Source of the DNA: Endomychus coccineus
Lineage: Eukaryota > Arthropoda > Insecta > Coleoptera > Endomychidae
Assembly: GCA_958510875.1 (NCBI GenBank)
Contig: OY294067.1
Span: forward strand, 260,153,736-260,217,735
DNA: 64,000 nucleotides
Direction: 5' to 3'
Under the pieces are notes generated by a model. That model was given only the letters and a program-made list of their open reading frames with translations. It was not told the origin of the DNA and ran no database searches. Position numbers and translations under genes: made by a program. This document shows positions 9,868-19,748 of the stretch, one piece after another. The first letter of the stretch is position 1; every line of letters begins with the position of its first letter.

Positions 9868-12800
9868 AAATTATTTGATCCGTGTGTCGAAATTGTGGTT
9901 CATAATCAATTTTTAATCATTCCATTTTTTTACTTAATAAATTCTACCTGGGCGCTTTCCTATACCGTCGCAATTTAGGAACGTCGAGCAATTCGGATAT
10001 AGCGGCTTTGAATTATCAAAGAGCTATTTATATAATTTCACCAATTAAATATTAGCTATTAGCTGCTTTTTTCCTAACATTTGTGTTTTGAGTTTTCCTT
10101 CTTAATATTTGTGATATTTTTCTTCATCAAGAATATATTCTTTATAATTTAATTTACACTAGCGCCCTTTTTCCACTTCAATTATAACTAATCAAAAGCA
10201 CTTATCGGCTTTCATGCAATTATAATCATATTCTTTGTTATTCAATACCCGTCAAAATACCATCAGGTATGAAAGAAGTTGCATGATTTATTCACGGTTT
10301 CTACATTCTATCAAAATGTAAGTGAATTAACCCACGTTCATATCTATAGTTTGTATAGTGCGTGTTGTAGAGATTAAGAGAAGAAATTGTCGAAAATAAC
10401 CGAATTTCACATAGTTTATCACATGCCACGATTCCGTGAAACCTGATGATATAGATACCTTTATTCTTTAGGATATTATTTGTAATTTATTAATTTATTA
10501 GGTAAATATTGTGAGTAATCTATGCTCACAAATCGATTTTTCATAATTGGTTGGTTTGACTTGTTGAGATTAGAGTTCTCGGCAAATGACAAATAAGAAT
10601 ACTCCATTTCACGGTCACCAAATGTTTGGATTGAGTCTAGAAAGAACATTAATGGTTTTTCTATGATTTTCAACTACGTTGGATGAGTTACAATGGCGTC
10701 TAGACGTTCACTTGTCCGCACTATTATAATTGGCGAGCACACTCAAGATTAGCATTCTTCCGAAATTGAATTGCTACTCCACTATCCGAAATGACACAAA
10801 TATAGAAACATCACATCCATTTGTTGCATCTATTTATTTGAACTCGTAACTAAACGGTACCCGTATTTGAAGATATAAACTTATGTGCCGAATTTAAGGT
10901 AACAACTGGAACAATTCGGTATGTATTCGACCCCTCGACCCCAGCTTAATTCATTGCAGCATGGACCGGACAACCAGTCTGGTAACCCTTCCTAGGGACC
11001 CGAATTATACGAGGGTCATTCTGTTAATTTTGAAATACATCGTGATAAAATGTGATTGTTATAGTTAGTGACATCTTGTATTTCAATATTAGTAATAAGA
11101 TTTATGGCTGTCAAATAACATACATTCTTTCAATGAGAAATACGAGCAACTCAACAACTATTTAAAAAAACTGTGAAAAACGAGAACTAAATATCCAACG
11201 GCTATAATCGTATTTTTCAATATTTGAATGAGAATAAAACCCAAATAAATTTACATTTTAACTGGAATATACTGACAATAATAATTGCCATACAGTGACA
11301 AATGTGGAAAACATGAAAAATTATTTATTGCTATTATTTTTCTAAATCCCTGCTTGAAATTTATACAATTCATAGTAAGTATCTGTTTTGCAAATACTTG
11401 TCTCACTCAAATTTACTCCGTCATCTTAATGTAATTTACTGTTCAAATTTACTTTTCTTCCTTTCTCAGAACCGCAACAATAAGAATAATTTACAATAAT
11501 AATAGTATCATTAACACCAAACACCGGTAACCAAACCCCTACATAACAAGAGACAGAAGCTCTATCCCAACTTTTAACTGCTTCCCACCGTTGCCGTGTT
11601 CGTGTGATAAGCTACATATCTGTTATCTTGCTTTCTTTCCTCAACTCTCACTGTGCCTTAACGGGTGACATTTCTCGGTTCAGTCATTATTGATTGTACC
11701 GTAGCGTAATGACAATGACGCATGTATATATATTCTTAAAAATTAATTTGTTGATTGAAGATGATTGGCCGACGGGCTCAGGGTTGAGGCATTTACTCAA
11801 TCTGCCTAAAATGAACTATTCAGTTCGATTTCAATAACTTTGGGTAGTTGGTTGCACATTATATGTTTGTGGAGTAAATACTTTTCCTACCCTTTAAATG
11901 CATAATGCGTATTTAAACGTGTTCTTTTCTCACAATGCTCTGAAATATTTGAATCGTGTTGAATTAAGCATAATCGAATGATAATACTTATTTTTCTATA
12001 TTTGTGATGTACATAAGTCAGCCAGGACTCAGTTTCAGTGTACTTTCCAAGAACACTTAAAACGTTAGATATAATTATTGTTACATGCAAATGTCGTGTA
12101 TCGTCTTAAAGGTCCTACACACGCTCCTTCTTACCTTAATGCTTGCCTGTGCTCTTCAATTCTCAAGGCAAGTCAGGATACCAATGTAGTAACCAAACGT
12201 GCAATGTTCAGTACAAACATTTCTTCAGTTCTCAATTTTCGTACGTGCATATCTGCCAAATCCCAGGACGATATAGTTAATTGCGGTAGGGTTAGTCCTA
12301 GCTTTAAGGAAAAAGCGTAAGCCAAGAACGAAGTGTCAAAATCATGGCAATCAAAAAGAGATGTTTTCTCTGACATAAATTTATTAAGCGAATTAAGGAT
12401 TTATTTGCGGTTGAATTGTACAATTTTCGGTCTTAAAAATTATGTTTTCGAAAAATTTTTCACAAATAAGCCGGCAAACTTACAGATAGCGGGAAAAGTG
12501 TCATCATAAAAATGCATGGCAATGAACGAATGAATTTGGCACTTCATGTATCACTGTGGAAACAATATTGAACGAGTTACAGATATTAGTTGAATAGCGG
12601 CGATTCGGAAGCTCATTCATTGAACACTTTCGTCTGTAATGTTACTGATTTAGATTAAAACCTCAACATTGTTCTGTTAATGTTATTGCATCCAAAAATA
12701 AACTTACAAATGTTCTACTAACCGCAAATTGCCTCCTGGGAGGCAATGTAAATTCTAGTTTGTGTTCAGTTCATGTTATTACACCCATAAATAAACGTCC

Positions 12801-12932
12801 AAATAACTTTCTATCCTTGAAGTTTCGCTTGGAGATAATATATGTTCTCTTCTTTTCATTGCATCTCCTGAGATTTTACAAATTATGTTCAAATCCATCA
12901 TTTCTTAATCTGTATGAACTTCGGACGAAGTT
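9868..12932. other. Intergenic region without recognised gene
   Basis: About 3 kb of AT-rich sequence. Short frames (for example 11887-12376 on both strands) have no motif and look like chance. A single TACGAGGGTCATTCTGTTAA near 11004 resembles one mariner-type terminus, but no partner end was found nearby. The 11560-11720 stretch is less AT-rich and looks unique. Confidence 0.4.
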
Positions 12933-13116
12933 TACGAGAGCAAGGCGAAAAGACCCAGAAAAATAAAACAGATGGCGCAACAATCGAAAATCCCATGTGA
13001 CATTTGTGATGTACCAACTGTAACTAGAACGCATTAAAATTTTCAGACTGATATGTCATTTAGTTCTGTTTTTTTGATACCCATCGAAACAAGCAACCTT
13101 GAAGATTTTTGTAAAC

Positions 13117-14190
13117 ATGGAAAAAAGTGAATTTCGCGTCTTGATTCAACATAATTTCTTCTGTGGAGAAGACATTACGGAAACCAAAGCAGCGCTTGTT
13201 AAACATTATGGGGACTCTTCATCATCGATTGAAACGATTCACAAGCAGTTTACTGATTTTCGTTGTGGTAGTGTTACGTATTGATCTTTGGTGTATGTGT
13301 TTATTAATACAACATATTGATAAGTACCATTTATTCCTTTCTGTTACGGTTATTGCTTCTAAGACAATGCTTGTACATTAATGCCGGGAACTCTAGTTAC
13401 GGTCATCGAACATTGTTAAATAGAACCTATAGAGTACAGAATCTAGAACATAACAGGTAGTATGACCAAAGAGGACGCCGAACGTTCTGGTAGTCCAATT
13501 AAGGTTACAACACCAAAAAGCTATCTGCTAGATGGGTGCCGCATTTGCTCTCTGTTGATAATAAGCGCGACAGTCTAACAACTTCAAAAGAGTTTTTGGC
13601 GATGTCAAGCACGATAAGAATGGCTTTTTGCGCCGTTTCGTGACAGTGGACGGAACATGGATCCATCACAACACATCATAGACCGAAGAACAGTCGAAAC
13701 AGTGGGCTTGTCTTGGCGAATCGAACCCGAAAAAGGCCAAAGTGGGCTTATTGGCCAACAAAGTCATGGCGAAAGTTTTTTTGGAAGCGCACGGTATCAT
13801 CGATATCAATTACCTTGAAAAGGGCAAAACGATCACCGGCGTATATTATGCAGAGCTGTTGTACCGATTCGACGCCGATTTGAAGCGATAGCGGCCGCAT
13901 TTGGCAAAGAAAAGTGTTCTCCACCACCACAAAGCACGAATCAATTGCGCTACGAATTGGTTCATGATCCAACATATTCTCCAGATTTGGCCTCCTGCGA
14001 TTTTTATCTATTTCCAAACTTGAAGAAATAGCTCGGCGGAAAGATATTTGGCTCCAACGATGAGGTCATCGCTGAAACAAACGCCTATTTTGAAGGATTG
14101 CCGACATCGCGTATTATTCGGAAGAGATCGAAAAATCAGAAAAACATTGGACGAAGTGTATCGGGCTACAACGAGATTATTTGAAAAATA
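13117..14190 (+). pseudogene. Mariner transposase, broken (element 1)
   Basis: The start ATG at 13117 (MEKSEFRVLIQHNFF) leads into the HTH region (ETKAALVKHYGDSSSSIETIHKQF). The frame stops after the insertion at 13272. The catalytic part resumes later: VDGTWIHHN (first Asp), then an in-frame stop, KGKTITGVYYAELL, and a damaged second-Asp block (HHHKAR in place of the usual HQDNAPAH). The third-Asp block (PDLASCDFYLFPNLKK) survives in another frame. Stops, frameshifts, an internal deletion and a lost second Asp mean no cut-and-paste activity from this copy. Confidence 0.85.
13272..13455. mobile_element. Solo-LTR-like insertion in mariner 1
   Basis: Compared with the second mariner copy, 189 extra bp interrupt the transposase HTH region. 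The insert begins TGTTACGTATT and ends GAACATAACA, that is TGTTA...TAACA with TG...CA ends. It is flanked on both sides by GGTAG (13267-13271 and 13456-13460), a 5-bp target-site duplication. TG...CA ends plus a 5-bp duplication and the 184-bp size fit a solo LTR of a copia- or BEL/Pao-type element. Confidence 0.7.
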
Positions 14191-14258
14191 AAATAAGTTT
14201 TGACCAAATAAATCATTTCTTGTTTCATTTTTCAGGTACTTTTCAGCTTGCCCTCGTA

Positions 14259-14959
14259 TATTCCAAATTCCAGTGACCCTGACCGGGCGAAACTGTACAA
14301 CCTAAATTAGGACAAAAGTGATTACAGATGAAACTGTAGCTGCCGGTTTCGAAAACACAAGTAACTCGGTTATGAATATGAATCATCAAACGCTTAGAAC
14401 CGTAATTTGCATAAGGTTCCTCATGTAGGAATATAATGTCGAGTGGAGCAGTGACATTTAATTAAAATCCTATAAATTGTAAAAAAAATCCGTGAGAATC
14501 TGTCAAGTAGGTACACATTTGCGTTACAAAAGTTCAAAAGCGGAGCACTGTTTTGCATATGCTTTCATAATGAAAACAAGTGTGTCAAGCCGAATATTTT
14601 TTGCACGTTCCTTTTGTTGAATCGTTGCGCATTTGCATGGAACTCCGATCCCTTTTTTTGGGCTTCTTGTTATATGAGGAAAGATTTAATTATTCAAATT
14701 GGTGAGATGATTACTTCTACTTTATAAATTTCTCGTTTCAAGTTTTGAGCAATTTACCTAATTCGACAATTATCTAACTTCAGGATAAGATTGTTAATAA
14801 AATGAAACTGATCATAAAAGGGTAAATATTAGGGTATATCCAGAACACGTTCAGATAAACCATAAACAAATTTAAATAAAATAACTAATCAGAAGTTTGA
14901 TTTTCACTTATTTAACCACTAAATTAGTGAAAATTAAACTTTTATAGTACAGTCATTTT
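14259..14959. other. No recognised feature
   Basis: AT-rich spacer right of mariner element 1. No reading frame, RNA or repeat that I can support. Confidence 0.4.
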
Positions 14960-15086
14960 ATGAATTTTTTTGAGATTTGGTACTTTTTTTCCGACTTAAG
15001 GTTTGAAAATACAGAACGTTAGGAAATTTTTCGTAGATTACGAAAAAAATAGTGGCTGAAAACCTCCAATGAAGGAAAATGTCTTA

Positions 15087-15089
<3 letters not shown>
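14960..15089. repeat. Dispersed repeat, copy 1 (terminal segment)
   Basis: The segment GGTACTTTTTTTCCGACTTAAGG ... GCTGAAAACCTCC ... TGTCTTAATTT is found inverted at 41803-41915. In both places one end abuts a TA-rich tract next to AATTAAGACATTTTCC, suggesting an element end that sits in (TA)n microsatellites. At 41.8 kb it lies next to a large foldback; here no partner arm is seen. Confidence 0.6.

Positions 15090-15144
<55 letters not shown>
15090..15144. repeat. (TA)n microsatellite
   Basis: Uninterrupted alternating TA tract of about 55 bp. It marks the left edge of the GC-richer island that follows. Confidence 0.95.
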
Positions 15145-15146
<2 letters not shown>

Positions 15147-15150
15147 CACG

Positions 15151-15245
15151 GCTAATGTGTATAATCTGTCTATTCTATAGAATAGACGGTGCGAAACTCG
15201 CCAGTCGCGGCTAGGGTATGTAGCTGGCTAAAGTGTATAATCTTA
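15151..15245. repeat. Perfect 20-bp palindrome between short direct repeats
   Basis: GTCTATTCTATAGAATAGAC at 15168-15187 is a perfect palindrome. It is flanked by near-identical direct repeats, GGCTAATGTGTATAATCT (15151) and GGCTAAAGTGTATAATCT (15227). It lies right after the (TA)n tract and just before the first island ORF. Its function is unknown; a junction scar or a protein-binding site are both possible. Confidence 0.7.
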
Positions 15246-15348
15246 TGTTATTTGCATGTTGTAACTCGGGTATCCGTAGAAATCACACTATAATCCCTGA
15301 ATGTGTTACAACATTTACGACAACGGAAAAAAAAAAAAAACAAATCAG

Positions 15349-16243
15349 CTATAAATCACATATATTGTCGAAAAAATCTACAGTAAGGATAATAACATTA
15401 TATAAAGCAATTTTTTCGAAACCAAGTCGTTCGCTCAAACTACGTCGACGCACATATTTTCGATGGACCAAATTTTCGACAGCTCTAACGTAGCACTGAA
15501 CGATGTCGACGAGATCGGAAAATTGTACATGCTGATCGAAAGAATATTGAATATTTTCATAATCGCGATGAACAAGGATATCTTTATTGAGACTATCCAC
15601 AAACTTACACATTCTTCTAGAATATTCAATTTCGATTTTTTCGTTAGACATATCGCGGTCGTCGAATTCAGATAATACATATCGTTCAAAACATTCGGAC
15701 GAGACGTAATTGTAATAATCCATATTGGTCATTACCGTGTAATAGAATAAAAATCGCGTTTCGTTCAATCTTATGCGGCCATCGTGTAAGACTTCCACAT
15801 AGCCGCCAATTTTTTCAGTCAAATTGACTACAAATGCCGACGACACGAGCAATGTGATATAGGACCACTCATAATCGTGCAAGCGAGATAGATTTTTGCA
15901 CGACTCCGAAGAATCCGAAGACTTCAATATGAAGTATATGGAAACCCACGAACACAGTGCCGAAATTAGTCCGATTATTACGATCATCAGTAATATACTG
16001 GACCGACCACGACACGATAACGATCTGTTCACCACTACAGGTTTTCCAACTATGAAAGGACCCCTTTCGTATCTCGGTACTGCCGTATTGGGAATATTTT
16101 TCGTTAGTTCGAAATTATCGGACGGTGATGATTGCTTCGATCCCCACAACGAAGAAAAAGAAAACGACGACGACGACGGGAGGTCATTATCTCGATTACA
16201 ACGACACTGTACCTGCGACGATTTGACGAAATTATCGTCATTT
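15349..16243 (-). CDS. Putative type II membrane protein of the island (start lies in gap)
   Basis: A long intronless minus-strand frame whose 5' end runs into the assembly gap, so the start codon is unknown. About 298 residues are visible. They have a Ser-rich N-terminal part, one clear membrane segment (LLMIVIIGLISALCSWVSIYFIL) and then about 190 residues with N-glycosylation sequons (NLT, NET) and several cysteines. This layout fits a type II membrane protein with a luminal or outer C-terminal domain. I recognise no family. Base composition is richer in GC than the flanks and matches the 553-aa and 616-aa genes next to it. Stop codon at 15349-15351. Shorter frames on the opposite strand (15896-16243) look like shadows. 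Confidence 0.6.
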
Positions 16244-16244
16244 T

Positions 16245-16444
16245 NNNNNNNNNNNNNNNNNNNNNNNNNNNNNNNNNNNNNNNNNNNNNNNNNNNNNNNN
16301 NNNNNNNNNNNNNNNNNNNNNNNNNNNNNNNNNNNNNNNNNNNNNNNNNNNNNNNNNNNNNNNNNNNNNNNNNNNNNNNNNNNNNNNNNNNNNNNNNNNN
16401 NNNNNNNNNNNNNNNNNNNNNNNNNNNNNNNNNNNNNNNNNNNN
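16245..16444. other. Assembly gap (200 N)
   Basis: A run of 200 N, a placeholder length. It falls between the 5' part of the membrane-protein frame and the first visible 237-bp repeat unit, so the true gap probably holds more repeat copies and the missing start codon. Confidence 0.98.
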
Positions 16445-17330
16445 AAGAAATCCACCGGTGAGATTTCGTTTCAACAGATTTCACTCGAGACAAAACTGTT
16501 TCATTCCTTGAACGAGAATTACGTTCAAAGTTTTGTAGCTCGAAGAAATCCACCGGTGGAATTTCATTTCAACAATCAATCGTTCGACGAGAGATTCTAT
16601 GCGGACAAAGTTCGTTCATCAGAAAATATTTAACGATTTCATTTCGAGAACGAGAGTTTCGTTCAAAGTTTTTGTAGCTCGAAGAAATCCACCGGTGAGA
16701 TTTCGTTTCAACAGATTTCACTCGAGACAAAACTGTTTCATTCCTTGAACGAGAATTACGTTCAAAGTTTTGTAGCTCGAAGAAATCCACCGGTGGAATT
16801 TCATTTCAACAATCAATCGTTCGACGAGAGATTCTATGCGGACAAAGTTTGTTCATCAGGAAATATTTAACGATTTCATTTCGAGAACGAGAGTTTCGTT
16901 CAAAGTTTTTGTAGCTCGAAGAAATCCACCGGTGAGATTTCGTTTCAACAGATTTCACTCGAGACAAAACTGTTTCATTCCTTGAACGAGAATTACGTTC
17001 AAAGTTTTGTAGCTCGAAGAAATCCACCGGTGGAATTTCATTTCAACAGTCAATCGTTCGACGAGAGATTCTAGGCGGACAAAGTTTGTTCATCAAAAAA
17101 TATTTTACGATTTCATTTCTCGAACGAGATTCACGTTCAAAGATTTTGCAGCTCGAAGAAATCCACCGGTGAGATTTTGTTTCAACAAATTTCATTCGAG
17201 ATAAAACTGTTTCTCGATGACACTAGTACGCATGACGAGGAACTTATAAGTTTGGAGATTCGTTCGACAAGAGATTCTAGGCTGACAGAGTTTGTTCATC
17301 AGAAAATATTTTACGATTTCATTTCTCGCA
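16445..17330. repeat. 237-bp tandem repeats with imperfect palindromes (hr-like)
   Basis: Three near-identical 237-bp units start at 16447, 16684 and 16921, and a diverged fourth runs from about 17158 to 17330. Each unit has two palindromes centred on ACCGGT: GAAATCCACCGGTGAGATTTC and GAAATCCACCGGTGGAATTTC. Each also has GAACGA...TCGTTC inverted arms (for example GAACGAGAGTTTCGTTC). One further copy lies at 22963-23080, beyond the two genes. Dispersed palindrome-bearing repeats between genes resemble the homologous regions of baculoviruses and relatives, which act as enhancers or replication origins; that role is inference. Small frames inside the units are products of the repetition. Confidence 0.8.
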
Positions 17331-17388
17331 CGATCGTTGGCGTTATGCGCGATAAACGTGGAGGGGCGGTATGAGATCATCTTCGTAT

Positions 17389-17425
17389 TATATAATCGCA
17401 ATCGTACCAATATTTAGATACCAGT
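17389..17425 (+). promoter_or_regulatory. TATA-CAGT promoter of the 553-aa gene
   Basis: TATATAA at 17389-17395 is followed 33 bp later by CAGT at 17422-17425, and the ATG is at 17488. TATA plus a CAGT initiator at this spacing is the standard early-promoter layout of insect DNA viruses and is also used by arthropod genes transcribed by RNA polymerase II. The leader would be about 65 nt. Confidence 0.55.
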
Positions 17426-17487
17426 ATTCCGATCTCGGTCGTTCCAACGTCAGCCATTCGTTCGAGATGTAGTGCGGTATTCGAACT

Positions 17488-19149
17488 ATGAATCTGCACG
17501 ATGACACGGAGACATCTGAATACAACGACGATATTTGTGACTTCGAAAAACTATTACGATATGACACCACGATCGTCGATGCCGACTACCAAGAGATATG
17601 TTCGAATTTCGACAATTTTAACAACGTCGATGGTATTGTCGACGGGAAGCCATCAGATGAATTGTCAGAAGTGCAACAAGAACGACCGATGTGGCAACGA
17701 GGTCAGTCCGAAGAAGCGCTCGTCAAATATGATTTACGGGTGCAATCTAAAGTAGACGATAACCCCGTAAATGACGAATATATATTAGTGCGACAACCGT
17801 CTAGCGATGATGGCCACAACGATGAACACATCAAACAAGTTCGTAGGAATATCTTGGCAGCTTGTACCGATACGATGAATAGCGAAACGAAAAAAAAGAA
17901 GAGGAGAAAGAACAAGAAGGAGCGGTTTGACAACAAACGGATATTATCGTTGTACGACCGATCCGTAAAAAACAAATATTATTATTACATCGCGCACGAG
18001 AATAACCACGAATACAGGGTCGTTTTGGATGCATTCGTAAAATGTGTGAACGCGAAAGACTCCGACAGTGCTACTTGTGAGAAAATTTGTGCGAACGAGA
18101 CCGAACCGACACTCTTCGTACGAAGCGTTTACCGCGTACCTGTTTGTTATTTGATGCTACCGTATATAGTAATAGTCGAAGACGAAAGTAAACTCAGGGA
18201 AATGGGAAACATTCAGAAACAACGGGTCGACAGGATATCGTTTTCTAAAATCGAGCTGCTGGATGTGAGAGAAGACACGTATCGACCTAGTATAGACGTT
18301 CGCACCAACGGTACGATTGACGGCATCGATACGAAAACTGCTCGATTCGTAGGTGATGCCGGCATGAAATTGATCGATAAATTGTCGGAAATTGATAATT
18401 GTTTAATGAGGAAATTATACGGGTATAGGGATTACGAAGAATCAAGTGGCGAATCGCGAGAATTATATATTCTGCGATATTTATTGAATCGGAAAGGAAC
18501 GTTCGATATAAACGGAAATGGCGCTTTCCTATTTTATAGTGCGAAAATATTATTTCGACAACCGGATTTTGGAACGATCGTTGAACCGTTATTTTCGGAC
18601 GTTCCGTTGGGTGGAAAACTCGCGATCGAGCCAAACGTAGGAATGATAGTGAAAAACGATAAGATTCTCACGTGCGTAGATATATTGAAATTAGTCGATC
18701 ACGAGCGTATCGAAGTAATCGATGATGACACACAATTGCGAATCACTCGACTGCTGAGCGAATTCTTATGGGCGCGTGTTTGTGTTATCGACGGCGTTCA
18801 TAATGGTATTGCGAAATGTATACGTGGCAAGAAGAATTCGATGAAGGTCCTTCGATGCAAGAATGCTGTAACGCCTATTTTTATGGGAGACGAATTTGTG
18901 GCAAGAACATCGATCAAATGTGAAGATATTACGGTCAAATACGATGGAGTTCGATTGTGGGTGCACAAGAATGATAATTGGAATAAGAAATATTTGAGTA
19001 ACATTGGTGTGAACGCTGATAGGATGAAAAACACGCACTCGATGGTGTATTCAAAACGTAGCTCACAATATTTGATGTTTTCGTGTAATGTTGAGATTAT
19101 CAAAAATCAAGGTGTATTATTTCTGATTAAAAGAATTATTATATTTTAA
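17488..19149 (+). CDS. Island protein, 553 aa, unknown function
   Basis: An intact intronless ORF from ATG 17488 to TAA 19147-19149. The first 130 residues are acidic and polar. A strongly basic patch (KKKKRRKNKKER, around residue 135) could be a nuclear-localisation or nucleic-acid-binding signal. The remaining 400 residues look globular, mixed alpha/beta, with no membrane segment and no motif I recognise. Codon use has a clear GC bias against AT-rich flanks. A TATA-CAGT promoter lies just upstream, and upstream of that are the 237-bp palindromic repeats. The end is convergent with a small minus-strand frame. I infer an integrated viral gene or a virus-like island gene; a host gene is possible. 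Confidence 0.75.
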   Translation: MNLHDDTETSEYNDDICDFEKLLRYDTTIVDADYQEICSNFDNFNNVDGIVDGKPSDELSEVQQERPMWQRGQSEEALVKYDLRVQSKVDDNPVNDEYILVRQPSSDDGHNDEHIKQVRRNILAACTDTMNSETKKKKRRKNKKERFDNKRILSLYDRSVKNKYYYYIAHENNHEYRVVLDAFVKCVNAKDSDSATCEKICANETEPTLFVRSVYRVPVCYLMLPYIVIVEDESKLREMGNIQKQRVDRISFSKIELLDVREDTYRPSIDVRTNGTIDGIDTKTARFVGDAGMKLIDKLSEIDNCLMRKLYGYRDYEESSGESRELYILRYLLNRKGTFDINGNGAFLFYSAKILFRQPDFGTIVEPLFSDVPLGGKLAIEPNVGMIVKNDKILTCVDILKLVDHERIEVIDDDTQLRITRLLSEFLWARVCVIDGVHNGIAKCIRGKKNSMKVLRCKNAVTPIFMGDEFVARTSIKCEDITVKYDGVRLWVHKNDNWNKKYLSNIGVNADRMKNTHSMVYSKRSSQYLMFSCNVEIIKNQGVLFLIKRIIIF

Positions 19150-19690
19150 CGATTTGTTTTTTTTTTGCCGAATACGATGCTTCGAGAGGTATGATTCTTG
19201 CCAAGCTCGAATCCGACAACCCAATATATTTGGTTGACGTTTTGATGCTTGCTGCTGACTCGAATCCGATAACTCAACATATTTTGAATATCGTGAAAGG
19301 CTATGGCAGAAATAAAAAACCTGCCATAGAGCTGCTTGTACATGCGTTCTATCGCCGACGCGATAAATGACACGTTGCTCGAAATGTTTCGGTAAAATGC
19401 CGTTACCACCAAAACACACCACTACCACCACCATAAATAGAAATGATACGATCGTAGATTTCAAATTTGCCGAAAATGTAAAATCACTTGGAATCGTGAC
19501 GTTAATGTCGCGAATAACATAATTTCGGTTGGTCTCTAGTTGATCGATTATCGCTGCAAAACGCCAAATGAATTTGTTTGTCTGGCGGAATTTAAAAATT
19601 ATATTTCCTATGAGAGTGAAATTTGTATCTTATGGCCGTTACGTTGAGGTACGTGAGTTACGTGAAATGAATCGCAATATTTTCTGACAT
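19117..19690 (-). pseudogene. Small decayed island gene with one membrane segment
   Basis: A minus-strand open stretch of about 168 codons (19620 down to 19117) has island-like composition and one strongly hydrophobic segment around 19395-19440 (FLFMVVVVVCF). It has no ATG upstream of that segment in its frame. An ATG at 19690 on the same strand begins a different frame that meets a stop after about 10 codons. I read this as a gene broken by a stop and a frameshift, lying between the two large ORFs and overlapping the 3' end of the 553-aa ORF by about 30 bp. No family recognised. Confidence 0.35.
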
Positions 19691-19748
19691 TTTTTATTCG
19701 AATTACATATGAAATACATTTTATAAATCGTACGAAAAATTCTTTTCA

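Larger units (their letters stand above)
12933..14258 (+). mobile_element. Mariner element 1 (1.33 kb, dead)
   Basis: The left terminus TACGAGAGCAAGGCGAAAAG and right terminus CTTTTCAGCTTGCCCTCGTA are inverted repeats with mismatches. The transposase remnant lies between. The overall length of 1326 bp includes a 189-bp retroelement insertion and at least one internal deletion near 13520. It is related to, but distinct from, the copy at 50032-51212. Confidence 0.85.

Noticed and set aside
11004..11030. Second end of a mariner-like element (TACGAGGGTCATTCTG)
   Set aside because: Only one terminus is present, with no transposase and no partner within reach.
16569..17027. Repeated 73-aa minus-strand frames in the 237-bp units
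   Set aside because: The unit length is a multiple of three, so frames recur, but each ends in a stop and the text follows the palindromes. Treated as non-coding repeat.
19117..19464. 115-aa secreted protein starting at 19464
   Set aside because: That position is TTG, not ATG, and the open frame continues upstream of it. The hydrophobic part is better read as an internal membrane segment of a decayed gene.
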